A stretch of DNA of 6,187 nt from Mycobacterium sp. (GCA_018500005.2 JAHBAP020000346.1:1-6187); one strand, 5' to 3'; shown: positions 1 through 5,810, counted from the stretch's first letter. A program made the numbers and translations. The notes: a model not told the origin generated them from the sequence alone.

Positions 1-358
1 CGTTCTCCACTGTGCGCAGCGCGCCGGTCTCGTCGGCATAGACGACGGTGACCGGGTCACCCGGCCGCTGGTTGCCGGCGATGGTGTAGACGATCTGGCG
101 CAGGTCGAGCGTGGGCTGGGAGGCCGCCATCGGGCTGGCCTGCACCCGCACCGGCACTTCGGCGCCGATATCGTCGCCGTGGACCGCGGCCTGCGGGGTC
201 TTGGGGTTGAACGTCGCCACCACGGTCCGTGGACCGCTGTTGCTGGTGGTGGCGGCGTCGCCGGCCTTAATGACGCACATGACAGCCGCGACGGCGGCGA
301 TCAGGCCCAGCAGGGCCATCGTCACGCGGGTCAGTTGGGTCCGTCGCTCCTCGGTCAC
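1..358 (-). CDS. MmpS-like membrane-anchored protein, 5' part (Rv3209-like)
   Basis: This is the N-terminal 119 residues of a protein whose 3' end lies beyond base 1. Residues 1-11 are polar and basic (MTEERRTQLTR), about 12-30 form one hydrophobic segment, and the rest is an exported, Thr/Pro/Ala-rich linker followed by a small beta domain starting near residue 87. The visible part of that domain (IVYTIAG, then VTVVYADETGALRTVEN) resembles the MmpS core, in which a 'VTYEVFG' strand is followed by a 'YLDADGQ'-type turn. MmpS proteins are periplasmic accessory partners of MmpL lipid exporters, but no mmpL is visible here, so a transport role is inference. Position next to the TB9.4-like gene matches Rv3209 of M. 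tuberculosis (from memory). The GTG start at 358 is favoured because a -10-like hexamer ends 6 nt upstream. No Shine-Dalgarno is seen, and an in-frame GTG at 403 remains possible. Cys28 is not in a lipobox. Confidence 0.72.
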   Translation of the reverse strand, partial: MTEERRTQLTRVTMALLGLIAAVAAVMCVIKAGDAATTSNSGPRTVVATFNPKTPQAAVHGDDIGAEVPVRVQASPMAASQPTLDLRQIVYTIAGNQRPGDPVTVVYADETGALRTVEN

Positions 359-364
359 CCGGCC

Positions 365-370
365 AGTGTC
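365..370 (-). promoter_or_regulatory. Possible -10 element (GACACT) for a leaderless MmpS-like mRNA
   Basis: On the minus strand GACACT is followed by six bases (GGCCGG) and then the GTG at 358. It fits the mycobacterial TANNNT consensus at A2 and T6 but not at T1. No -35 is evident. The main support is that the same spacing recurs at other starts in this window. Confidence 0.3.
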
Positions 371-448
371 AGACGCCGGTTGCGCTGCTCCGACACGCCG
401 CACGCAGCAGTTGTCATGCTGTTACCGCAGCTTGACCAGCTTGTTTGC

Positions 449-471
449 GGCAGCACCGCTTCACCGCTGCC
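449..471. repeat. Inverted repeat GGCAGC-N11-GCTGCC between divergent genes
   Basis: Arms lie at 449-454 and 466-471 in the 172-bp gap between the divergent MmpS-like and DUF3107 genes. Two direct repeats sit beside or inside it: CAGCTTG at 428-434 and 437-443, and ACCGCT at 455-460 and 463-468. This could be a regulator-binding site, but short GC-rich repeats arise readily by chance. Apart from these and the putative promoters, I see nothing in the 359-530 gap. Confidence 0.2.
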
Positions 472-492
472 AAGGCCCCGCGGGCCGTCCAC

Positions 493-498
493 TAGCCT
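493..498 (+). promoter_or_regulatory. Putative -10 element (TAGCCT) for the DUF3107 gene
   Basis: TAGCCT matches TANNNT and would place the transcript start near 505. This gives a 5' leader of about 26 nt containing the AAAGGGG ribosome site before the GTG at 531. No convincing -35 lies 16-18 nt upstream, which is common in mycobacterial promoters. Confidence 0.4.
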
Positions 499-518
499 GC
501 ATGCAGACGCGCTAGATG

Positions 519-525
519 AAAGGGG
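519..525 (+). promoter_or_regulatory. Ribosome-binding site AAAGGGG that sets the DUF3107 start
   Basis: AAAGGGG ends 5 nt before GTG 531. It overlaps the codons just after the upstream ATG at 516, so it cannot serve that ATG. This makes GTG 531 the likely start and gives the N-terminus MEVKIGI, which matches TB9.4 as remembered. It is the clearest Shine-Dalgarno in the window. Confidence 0.7.
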
Positions 526-530
526 CCGGT

Positions 531-767
531 GTGGAGGTCAAGATCGGTATCTCGGACAGCCCGCGGGAGCTGGTCTTCAACAGCTCGGAGACGCCCGAGC
601 AGGTTGAACACCACATCAAGGCGACGCTGGGTGCCGGTTCCTCGGAGGTCCTCAGCCTGGTCGACGACAAGGGACGTCGCTTCCTGGTGCAGTCCGACAA
701 GATCACCTACGTCGAGATCGGCGCCGCCGATTCGCGCCGGGTGGGTTTCGGCCCTGCCGCGACATAG
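531..767 (+). CDS. DUF3107 family protein, TB9.4-like (Rv3208A homologue)
   Basis: This is a small cytosolic protein of 78 residues from GTG 531. It runs MEVKIGISDSPRELVF, then a helical middle (TPEQVEHHIKATL), then a conserved-looking end (KGRRFLV, KITYVEIG, RRVGFG). The whole length corresponds to DUF3107, an actinobacterial family of unknown biochemical function; the M. tuberculosis member TB9.4 was named as a small protein antigen. No catalytic motif or membrane segment is visible. A strong AAAGGGG site lies 5 nt upstream. The gene is divergent from the MmpS-like gene and convergent with the TetR gene. Oddity: the last codons and TAG stop (PAAT-stop) fall inside the first copy of a 20-bp tandem repeat. 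From memory the M. tuberculosis protein continues about ten residues further, so the C-terminus may have been replaced by the repeat. Confidence 0.85.
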   Translation: MEVKIGISDSPRELVFNSSETPEQVEHHIKATLGAGSSEVLSLVDDKGRRFLVQSDKITYVEIGAADSRRVGFGPAAT

Positions 768-825
768 ACAGTCCTGCCGCGACGTAGACAGTCCTGCCGC
801 GACGTAGACAGTCCTGCCGCGACGT
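753..825. repeat. 20-bp tandem repeat array, about 3.65 copies
   Basis: Units lie at 753-772, 773-792 and 793-812, with a partial fourth (13 bases) at 813-825. The unit is CCTGCCGCGACGTAGACAGT; copy 1 differs only by A for G at 764 (ACATAG rather than ACGTAG). The array starts inside the DUF3107 gene, provides its stop codon, and fills the space up to 12 nt before the TetR stop. A 20-bp period is not a multiple of three, so the array is not selected as coding. Near-perfect copies suggest recent slippage, making this a VNTR-type locus. Whether the unit also occurs elsewhere in the genome cannot be seen here. Confidence 0.93.
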
Positions 826-832
826 GGCGCGG
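817..832. terminator. Short GC hairpin between convergent genes, weak terminator candidate
   Basis: CCGCG (817-821) pairs with CGCGG (828-832) across a 6-nt loop. It is formed by the truncated fourth repeat copy and following unique sequence, and lies just past both convergent stops. There is no T-run on either strand and the stem is only 5 bp, so a role in termination is tentative. Confidence 0.25.
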
Positions 833-837
833 GAAGT

Positions 838-1533
<696 letters not shown>

Positions 1534-1539
1534 TTATGG

Positions 1540-1545
1540 GATCCT
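1540..1545 (+). promoter_or_regulatory. Possible -10 element (GATCCT) for the DUF3152 gene
   Basis: GATCCT lies exactly 6 nt before GTG 1552, matching TANNNT at A2 and T6 only. A nearby TATGGG (1535-1540) is an alternative and would give a short leader. There is no Shine-Dalgarno before the GTG, which fits leaderless translation. Confidence 0.28.
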
Positions 1546-1551
1546 GGGTCG

Positions 1552-2577
1552 GTGACCAATGAGTCGGGGCCCCGCGATGGCGGACGTGCGCCCGTTCTGC
1601 TGAGTGAGTGGAACGAGCCGCTGCGCGCGCTGCGCGACCCGGTGGCCGAGGACTCCGGGCGGCCCAGAGCGAACCGTGAAGATCGTGCCGACGTGCGCAA
1701 GCAGAGCTGGTTGGGGCACTTCCTGGCCACCTACGGGTGGCGGGCGTACGCGCTGCCGGTGCTGATCGTCCTGACCGGTGTCGTGCTGTACCAGACCATG
1801 ACCGGCACCGCCGTCCCGGTCGCCGACGAGCCGGTGAAGAGTCCGCCGACCATCGGTTCGGCCGGCACCAGCATCATCGGCGCCCCGCCGCGTGGGCTGA
1901 CCGAGTTCGACGCCAGCCTGCCCACCGGGCAGCTGCCCGCGGGCGGCCCCTACACCGAGGCCGGCGCGAAGACCTGGCACATCGTCCCCGGCACCACCCC
2001 GAAGGTCGGCGAGGGCACCGCCAAGACGTTCACCTACACCGTCGAGATCGAGGACGGTGTGGACACCTCCTCCTTCGGCGGTGACGAGGGTTTCGCCCGG
2101 ATGGCCACCGAGACCCTGAGCAACCCGAAGAGCTGGACGCACAACCCGCAGTTCGCCTTCCAGCGCATCGACGACCCGGCCGTCAAGCCCGACTTCCGGG
2201 TCTCGCTGACCACGCCGATGACGGTGCGGGAGGGCTGTGGATACGAGATCGAGATCGAGACGTCCTGCTACAACCCGGTGTACGGACCCGACGCCGAGCC
2301 GCGGGTCTTCATCAACCTGGCCCGCTGGGTGCGCGGCGCGATGCCGTTCCAGGGTGATATCGGGTCCTACCGGCAGTACCTGATCAACCACGAGGTCGGC
2401 CATGCCATCGGGTACAACACCCACGAGCCGTGCGAGCGCAACGGCGCGCTGGCCCCGATCATGATGCAGCAGACCTTCTCCACATCCGACAACGACGCCA
2501 CCCGGTTCGACCCGGAGTCGGTCAAACCGGACGGCAAGACTTGCCGGTTCAACTCCTGGCCGTATCCGATCGCCTGA
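1552..2577 (+). CDS. DUF3152 membrane-anchored zincin-like protein (Rv3207c-like)
   Basis: The protein has 341 residues from GTG 1552. Residues 1-62 are a charged cytoplasmic segment and about 63-83 form one membrane helix (WRAYALPVLIVLTGVVLYQTM is the core). A Pro/Gly/Thr-rich linker runs to about 130, followed by an exported globular domain, residues about 135-341, of the actinobacterial DUF3152 type. That domain carries a zinc-peptidase signature: H280-E-V-G-H284-A-I-G287-Y-N-T-H291. A Met-containing turn follows (PIMMQQ, Met304/305), as in metzincins. Four cysteines (229, 239, 294, 331) could form two disulfides, consistent with life outside the membrane. The expected role is an extracytoplasmic zinc protease or a derived fold; the substrate is unknown. 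The spacing from G287 to H291 is one residue longer than the classic HExxHxxGxxH. The gene is divergent from the TetR gene, which may control it. The family is well supported and the activity is inferred. Confidence 0.88.
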   Translation: MTNESGPRDGGRAPVLLSEWNEPLRALRDPVAEDSGRPRANREDRADVRKQSWLGHFLATYGWRAYALPVLIVLTGVVLYQTMTGTAVPVADEPVKSPPTIGSAGTSIIGAPPRGLTEFDASLPTGQLPAGGPYTEAGAKTWHIVPGTTPKVGEGTAKTFTYTVEIEDGVDTSSFGGDEGFARMATETLSNPKSWTHNPQFAFQRIDDPAVKPDFRVSLTTPMTVREGCGYEIEIETSCYNPVYGPDAEPRVFINLARWVRGAMPFQGDIGSYRQYLINHEVGHAIGYNTHEPCERNGALAPIMMQQTFSTSDNDATRFDPESVKPDGKTCRFNSWPYPIA

Positions 2578-2585
2578 GCTCTTCC

Positions 2586-2601
2586 GCCGCGAGCGCGCGG
2601 C
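2586..2601 (+). terminator. GC hairpin after the DUF3152 stop
   Basis: GCCGCG (2586-2591) pairs fully with CGCGGC (2596-2601) around a 4-nt AGCG loop, beginning 9 nt after the DUF3152 stop. There is no T-tract, so it is not a canonical intrinsic terminator; it could act as a weak or mRNA-stabilising structure. It fits the separate promoter proposed for moeZ. Confidence 0.35.
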
Positions 2602-2638
2602 CTGATACGCCTCGAACGGCGTGTCCCGGATGAAACCG

Positions 2639-2644
2639 CACAAT
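2639..2644 (+). promoter_or_regulatory. -10-like element (CACAAT) for moeZ
   Basis: CACAAT shares A2, A4, A5 and T6 with TATAAT and lies exactly 6 nt before GTG 2651, so a leaderless moeZ transcript is possible. A poor GGA at 2645-2647 is too close to the start to be a good ribosome site. Confidence 0.35.
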
Positions 2645-2650
2645 GGACAC

Positions 2651-3820
2651 GTGTCCCCACTGCCGCCGCTGGTGCAGCCCGCCGCGGAGCTGACCCCGGC
2701 CGAAGTCGCCCGCTACAGCCGCCATCTGCTGCTGCCCGACCTCGGGGCAGAGGGGCAGCGTCGGCTAAAGAACGCGCGGGTTCTGGTCATCGGAGCCGGC
2801 GGGCTGGGCTCCCCGGCGCTGCTGTATCTGGCCGCCGCCGGCGTGGGCACCCTGGGCATCGTGGACTTCGATGTCGTCGAGGAGTCCAATCTGCAGCGCC
2901 AGATCATCCACGGCACCTCCGATATCGGCCGGCCCAAGGCCGAGAGCGCCCGCGACGCCGTGCTGGAGGTCAATCCCCTGGTGCGCGTTCGGCTTCACCC
3001 GTTCCGGCTGGAGGCCGACAACGCCGTCGAGCTGTTCGCCGAATACGACCTGATCGTCGACGGGGCCGACAACTTCGCCACCCGCTACCTGGTCAACGAC
3101 GCCGCGGTGCTGGCGGGCAAGCCCTATGTGTGGGGTTCGATCTATCGATTCTCCGGTCAGGCGTCGGTGTTCTGGGAGGATGCCCCCGACGGTCCCGACG
3201 GGGAGAGGCGCGGCCTGAACTACCGCGACCTCTACCCCGAACCGCCGCCGCCCGGCCTGGTGCCGTCCTGCGCCGAGGGCGGGGTGCTCGGCGTGCTGTG
3301 CGCCTCGATCGCCTCGGTGATGGGAACCGAGGCCATCAAACTCATCACCGGCATCGGCGAATCGCTGCTGGGCCGGTTGCTCATCTACGACGCGCTGCAG
3401 ATGTCGTACCGGACCATCACCGTCCGCAAGGACCCGGCCAGCCCGCCCGTCACCGGCCTGGTCGACTACGAAGGGCTGTGCGGCGCCGCCCAACCCGAGG
3501 AACCGGGTATCGGCCCGGTCGAGTTGCGCGAGCTGCTGGACTCCGGGGCGGGGGTCGCGCTGATCGACGTCCGCGAGCCGGCCGAATGGGAGATCAACCG
3601 AATCGGCGGCGCGCAGTTGATACCCAGGGCGATACTGGAATCGGGCGGTCCGGCGCTGCTGCCGCCGGGGCTGCTCCCGGTGCTCTACTGCAAGAGCGGG
3701 GTGCGTTCGGCCCAGGCCGTGGCGGCGCTCAAACGGGCCGGTGTCGCCGAAGTCCTGCACCGGCGCGGTGGCATCGTGGCCTGGGCGCAGCAATTCGAAC
3801 CCGACATGGCCGGTTACTGA
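2651..3820 (+). CDS. moeZ: MoeZ: MoeB-like sulfur-carrier adenylyltransferase with rhodanese domain
   Basis: The protein has 389 residues from GTG 2651 and activates ubiquitin-like sulfur carriers. It uses ATP to adenylate their C-terminal Gly and then transfers sulfur to form a thiocarboxylate. In mycobacteria MoeZ is known to serve molybdopterin synthase (MoaD type) and CysO, the sulfur donor for CysM-dependent cysteine synthesis. Residues about 20-265 are the ThiF/MoeB E1-like domain. It has the nucleotide loop G48-A-G-G-L-G53, ESNLQRQIIHG, D137-G-A-D140-N-F and the active-site region PSC207AEGGVLG. A rhodanese domain fills about 285-389 with persulfide loop C347-KSGVRS and a closing GGIVAWAQ. 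The paired CxxC zinc ligands of E. coli MoeB are absent; NYRDLYPEPPPPG stands in the first position, as I recall for M. tuberculosis MoeZ. Upstream in-frame starts (GTG 2621, ATG 2630) are possible, but 2651 agrees with the remembered homologue. The gene is 73 nt downstream of the DUF3152 gene. Confidence 0.95.
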   Translation: MSPLPPLVQPAAELTPAEVARYSRHLLLPDLGAEGQRRLKNARVLVIGAGGLGSPALLYLAAAGVGTLGIVDFDVVEESNLQRQIIHGTSDIGRPKAESARDAVLEVNPLVRVRLHPFRLEADNAVELFAEYDLIVDGADNFATRYLVNDAAVLAGKPYVWGSIYRFSGQASVFWEDAPDGPDGERRGLNYRDLYPEPPPPGLVPSCAEGGVLGVLCASIASVMGTEAIKLITGIGESLLGRLLIYDALQMSYRTITVRKDPASPPVTGLVDYEGLCGAAQPEEPGIGPVELRELLDSGAGVALIDVREPAEWEINRIGGAQLIPRAILESGGPALLPPGLLPVLYCKSGVRSAQAVAALKRAGVAEVLHRRGGIVAWAQQFEPDMAGY

Positions 3821-3835
3821 CGGCCCGTTGCCGTC
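3819..3835 (+). terminator. Hairpin on the moeZ stop codon
   Basis: GACGGC (3819-3824) pairs fully with GCCGTC (3830-3835) around the 5-nt loop CCGTT. The stem begins in the last two bases of the TGA. No T-tract follows. It resembles the post-stop hairpin at 2586-2601, and a new -10-like element starts 10 nt later. Confidence 0.35.
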
Positions 3836-3844
3836 CGCACGCCT

Positions 3845-3850
3845 TACCCT
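3845..3850 (+). promoter_or_regulatory. -10 element TACCCT, leaderless promoter
   Basis: TACCCT fits TANNNT fully and is followed by exactly six bases (GACCAT) and then GTG 3857. The mRNA would start at the GTG. An ATG at 3855 is out of frame and is followed at once by TGA, so it is not the start. Confidence 0.5.
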
Positions 3851-3856
3851 GACCAT

Positions 3857-4702
3857 GTGATCGACGAGCGCCCGCCAGACCACGTGCTGGCCGCGTTCGG
3901 CCTGAAGAACACCGATCCGGAGCCGGCCTGGGACGGCGGGTGGCGCTACGGCGAGATCGTGTTGACCCTGATCGCCGACCATGCGCGCGCTGCCTGGTCG
4001 GCCAAGGTGCGGGAATCCCTGTTCGTCGACGGGCTGCGGTTGGCCCGGCCGGTCCGCTCCACCGACGGGCGTTATGTGGTCTCGGGCTGGCGCGCCGATA
4101 CCTACGTCGCCGGTGGACCCGAGGCCCGGCACGACGAGGTGGTGTCGGTCGGGGTGCGGTTGCATGAAGTCACCGCGAGCCTGGAACGTCCGCGGTTTCT
4201 CACCCAGGGCCCGGTGCCGCCGTGGACCGAGGTCGACGTCTTCACCGTCGCCGATCGGGCCGCCTGGGAGGACCGCCCGCTGCACAGCCTCCCGCTGGGT
4301 GCCCCGCAGCTGCCGGAATCCCAGGACCGCGCCCAGTCGATGGAACTGCTCACTCAGTTGGCCGGTCTGCGTAAGCCCACTCACAGCCCGAGCCAGTTGG
4401 TGCACGGCGACCTCTACGGCACCGTGTTGTTCGCCGGCACCGCCGCACCCGGCATCACCGACATCACCCCGTACTGGCGGCCCGCGTCCCGGGCGGCCGG
4501 GGTGGCCGTCGTCGATGCGGTGGCCTGGGGCGAGGCCGACGATGAACTGATCGAGCGGTGGGAAGACCTTCCGGAGTGGCCGCAAATGTTGTTGCGGGCC
4601 TTGATGTTCCGGCTCGCCGTGCACACATTGCATCCGCGGTCCACACCCGAGGCGTTCGCGGGTCTGCGGCGTGCCGCGGCTGTGGTTCGGATGGCGCTCT
4701 AG
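3857..4702 (+). CDS. Actinobacterial conserved protein, degenerate APH/kinase-like (Rv3205c-like, TIGR02569 type)
   Basis: The protein has 281 residues from GTG 3857, is cytosolic and has no membrane segment. The N-terminal half (W28-R30-YGEIVLTLI, then RPVRSTDGRYVVSGWRA) resembles the small lobe of aminoglycoside-phosphotransferase-like kinases. The C-terminal half has H183-G-D-L-Y-G-T-V190-L-F, then DITPYWRP (D202) and a helical tail. In active APH enzymes the loop is HGDxxxxN; here the Asn position is Val190, and the following metal-binding segment reads GITDITPYW instead of an IDWD type. The protein therefore looks like a pseudokinase or a nucleotide-binding scaffold. From memory it matches Rv3205c and the actinobacterial family TIGR02569, which has no known function. 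It starts 36 nt after moeZ on the same strand, an arrangement also present in M. tuberculosis, but probably has its own promoter. Its TAG overlaps the TAG of the convergent ATL gene. The gene is certain; the function is not. Confidence 0.85.
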   Translation: MIDERPPDHVLAAFGLKNTDPEPAWDGGWRYGEIVLTLIADHARAAWSAKVRESLFVDGLRLARPVRSTDGRYVVSGWRADTYVAGGPEARHDEVVSVGVRLHEVTASLERPRFLTQGPVPPWTEVDVFTVADRAAWEDRPLHSLPLGAPQLPESQDRAQSMELLTQLAGLRKPTHSPSQLVHGDLYGTVLFAGTAAPGITDITPYWRPASRAAGVAVVDAVAWGEADDELIERWEDLPEWPQMLLRALMFRLAVHTLHPRSTPEAFAGLRRAAAVVRMAL

Positions 4703-4998
4703 TCGAACCGGTGGCGCACCGACGCCAATGGAATCCGGCCTTCGCCGGAGAGCACCCCCTCGGCGCGCAGCAGTTCCAGTTGTCGCGACGCGATATGCGC
4801 CGCCGGCCGCCCCGATGCCGAGATCACCCGGTGCCACGGCAGATCCGAGGAGTCTGTACTCATGATCCAACCGACGATGCGGGGGCTGGAAAGCCCGGCC
4901 GCACCGGCGATATCACCGTAGGTCGCTACCCTTCCGGCTGGAATCGAGGCCACCAGGGCCCGGACCGACTCCACCTGCGCGTCGGTGATTCGCGCCAT
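4699..4998 (-). CDS. Alkyltransferase-like (ATL) DNA-repair protein (Rv3204-like)
   Basis: This 99-residue protein corresponds to the DNA-binding domain of O6-alkylguanine-DNA alkyltransferase alone. Visible elements are the N-terminal helix with IPAGRVATYGDIA (residues 19-31), an SPRIVGWIM recognition helix with Arg40 at the Arg-finger position, and LP-W55-HRVI where true transferases have PCHRV. Replacement of the alkyl-accepting Cys by Trp defines ATL proteins. These bind O6-alkylguanine, flip the base and hand the lesion to nucleotide excision repair instead of repairing it directly. No Ada-type regulatory domain is present, and the length is typical for ATL. The ATG at 4998 directly follows the TGA of the upstream lipV-like gene, so translational coupling is likely. 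The stop shares CTAG (4699-4702) with the convergent gene. In M. tuberculosis the same pair (Rv3203-Rv3204) occurs, as I recall. Confidence 0.93.
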   Translation of the reverse strand: MARITDAQVESVRALVASIPAGRVATYGDIAGAAGLSSPRIVGWIMSTDSSDLPWHRVISASGRPAAHIASRQLELLRAEGVLSGEGRIPLASVRHRFD

Positions 4999-5784
4999 TC
5001 AGAGCAGTTCGCGGATGACGGCGGCGGTCTCGTCGGGCTTGGCCAACGGGACCATGTGCTGACAACCGAACTCCACGAGGCTGAAGTCCGGTCCCAGTTG
5101 GCCGGAGAGGGCCTCGATCAACGCCTCGGTCACATAAGGCGGATCCTGGAATGCGGCGCGCACCAACGTCGTCGGAGTTCCCTTGTGCGGCAATGCGATA
5201 TCGCGAGCCAACTCGCTCCAGTAGGAGGCCATCGCCGGGATGCAGACCCGCCAGCCGTACCGGCCGCTCGGCAGTGCGACCAGGTGCTCGTCGAGGTCCT
5301 CGTCGAGGTCGGCGGGGGACACGTCGGCCCATGACCCGGTGGCCTTCTCGGCGCGGGCTTCGGCGCGGTCGGCGTAGTTCGGGGAGGCCAGGGTGGCCTC
5401 GGCGACCTCCCGCATCCACTCCCCGTCCAGAGCCACCGCAGGGTCGAGCAGCACGATGCCGGACACCAGATCGGGGCACTGGGCAGCCAGGTGCAGGGCG
5501 ACCGCGCACCCGAAGGAATGCCCTACCACGACCACCGGGCCGTCGGCCTTGTCCTCGATCAGGCCGGCCAGTGCGGTGACATTGGCGTCGATGCTCCACG
5601 GCGCTGCATACGACGAGCGGCCGTGCCCGATCAGATCCGGTGCCAGAACCGCGGTTTCGGGCAGGTACTCGGTGGCCAGCCGGTGCCAGCGCGCGCCGTG
5701 GCCGGTCAGTCCGTGGATCATCAGGACCTTCGCCGGTCCCGGCGGGCCGTAGCGGTTGAGGTGCAGATGCGGCTGAGAACCCAT
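4999..5784 (-). CDS. lipV: LipV-type alpha/beta-hydrolase (esterase/lipase)
   Basis: The protein has 261 residues, is cytosolic and has no signal peptide. It has the alpha/beta-hydrolase landmarks in order: strand and oxyanion turn VLMIHGLTGHG (20-30, His24-Gly25), DLIGHGRS (50-57), nucleophile elbow VVVGHS90FG, LLDPAV (Asp114 after strand 6), a helical cap containing AEARAEKATGSWADV, and the catalytic His243 in CQHMVPLAKPDE. The acid could be Asp214 or Asp114; the sequence alone does not settle it. It should hydrolyse carboxyl esters with short to medium acyl chains; the natural substrate is unknown. Cap sequences such as LDEHLVALP and GRYGWR match M. tuberculosis LipV (Rv3203) as remembered. 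The M. tuberculosis annotation, as I recall it, is shorter and lacks the first strand, whereas here the N-terminus is complete. The ATG at 5784 has AGGA 7 nt upstream, which overlaps a possible -10 TAGGAT. Its TGA abuts the ATL ATG, and the upstream same-strand gene ends 26 nt away. Confidence 0.9.
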   Translation of the reverse strand: MGSQPHLHLNRYGPPGPAKVLMIHGLTGHGARWHRLATEYLPETAVLAPDLIGHGRSSYAAPWSIDANVTALAGLIEDKADGPVVVVGHSFGCAVALHLAAQCPDLVSGIVLLDPAVALDGEWMREVAEATLASPNYADRAEARAEKATGSWADVSPADLDEDLDEHLVALPSGRYGWRVCIPAMASYWSELARDIALPHKGTPTTLVRAAFQDPPYVTEALIEALSGQLGPDFSLVEFGCQHMVPLAKPDETAAVIRELL

Positions 5785-5790
5785 GGCCGC

Positions 5791-5796
5791 ATCCTA
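5791..5796 (-). promoter_or_regulatory. TAGGAT: -10 element or Shine-Dalgarno for the lipV-like gene
   Basis: On the minus strand TAGGAT is followed by six bases (GCGGCC) and ATG 5784, which fits a leaderless promoter. The AGGA inside it is also 7 nt from the ATG and could be an ordinary ribosome site if the gene is co-transcribed with the one ending at 5811. The sequence cannot distinguish the two. Confidence 0.42.
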
Positions 5797-5810
5797 GGGG
5801 CGGGGCTTTC

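Noticed and set aside
516..530. ATG 516 as start of the DUF3107 gene
   Set aside because: The AAAGGGG ribosome site lies downstream of this ATG and is correctly spaced for GTG 531, and the remembered TB9.4 protein begins at MEVKIG.
111..607. Two overlapping plus-strand open frames of 134 and 142 codons
   Set aside because: They lie antisense to the MmpS-like gene and across the divergent promoter region. There is no ribosome site and the composition is low-complexity.
753..825. CRISPR array
   Set aside because: The units are directly abutting 20-mers with no unique spacers and no cas genes nearby, so this is a simple tandem repeat.
1534..2643. 369-codon open frame on the minus strand
   Set aside because: It is antisense to the DUF3152 gene, with a low-complexity Gly/Arg/Val-rich translation and no recognisable motif.
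2557..4702. A single operon from the DUF3152 gene to the kinase-like gene as a new functional system
   Set aside because: The three genes are co-oriented and syntenic with M. tuberculosis, but hairpins and -10-like elements between them suggest separate transcription, and nothing in the proteins links them biochemically.
2765..4870. 701-codon open frame on the minus strand
   Set aside because: It runs antisense through moeZ and the 3857-4702 gene, both of which have clear family motifs. Its translation is Arg/Gly/Pro/His-rich with no domain, typical of the open antisense frame in GC-rich DNA.
4558..5334. 258-codon open frame on the plus strand
   Set aside because: It crosses the end of the kinase-like gene and is antisense to the ATL and lipV-like genes. 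Composition is that of a GC-rich shadow frame.
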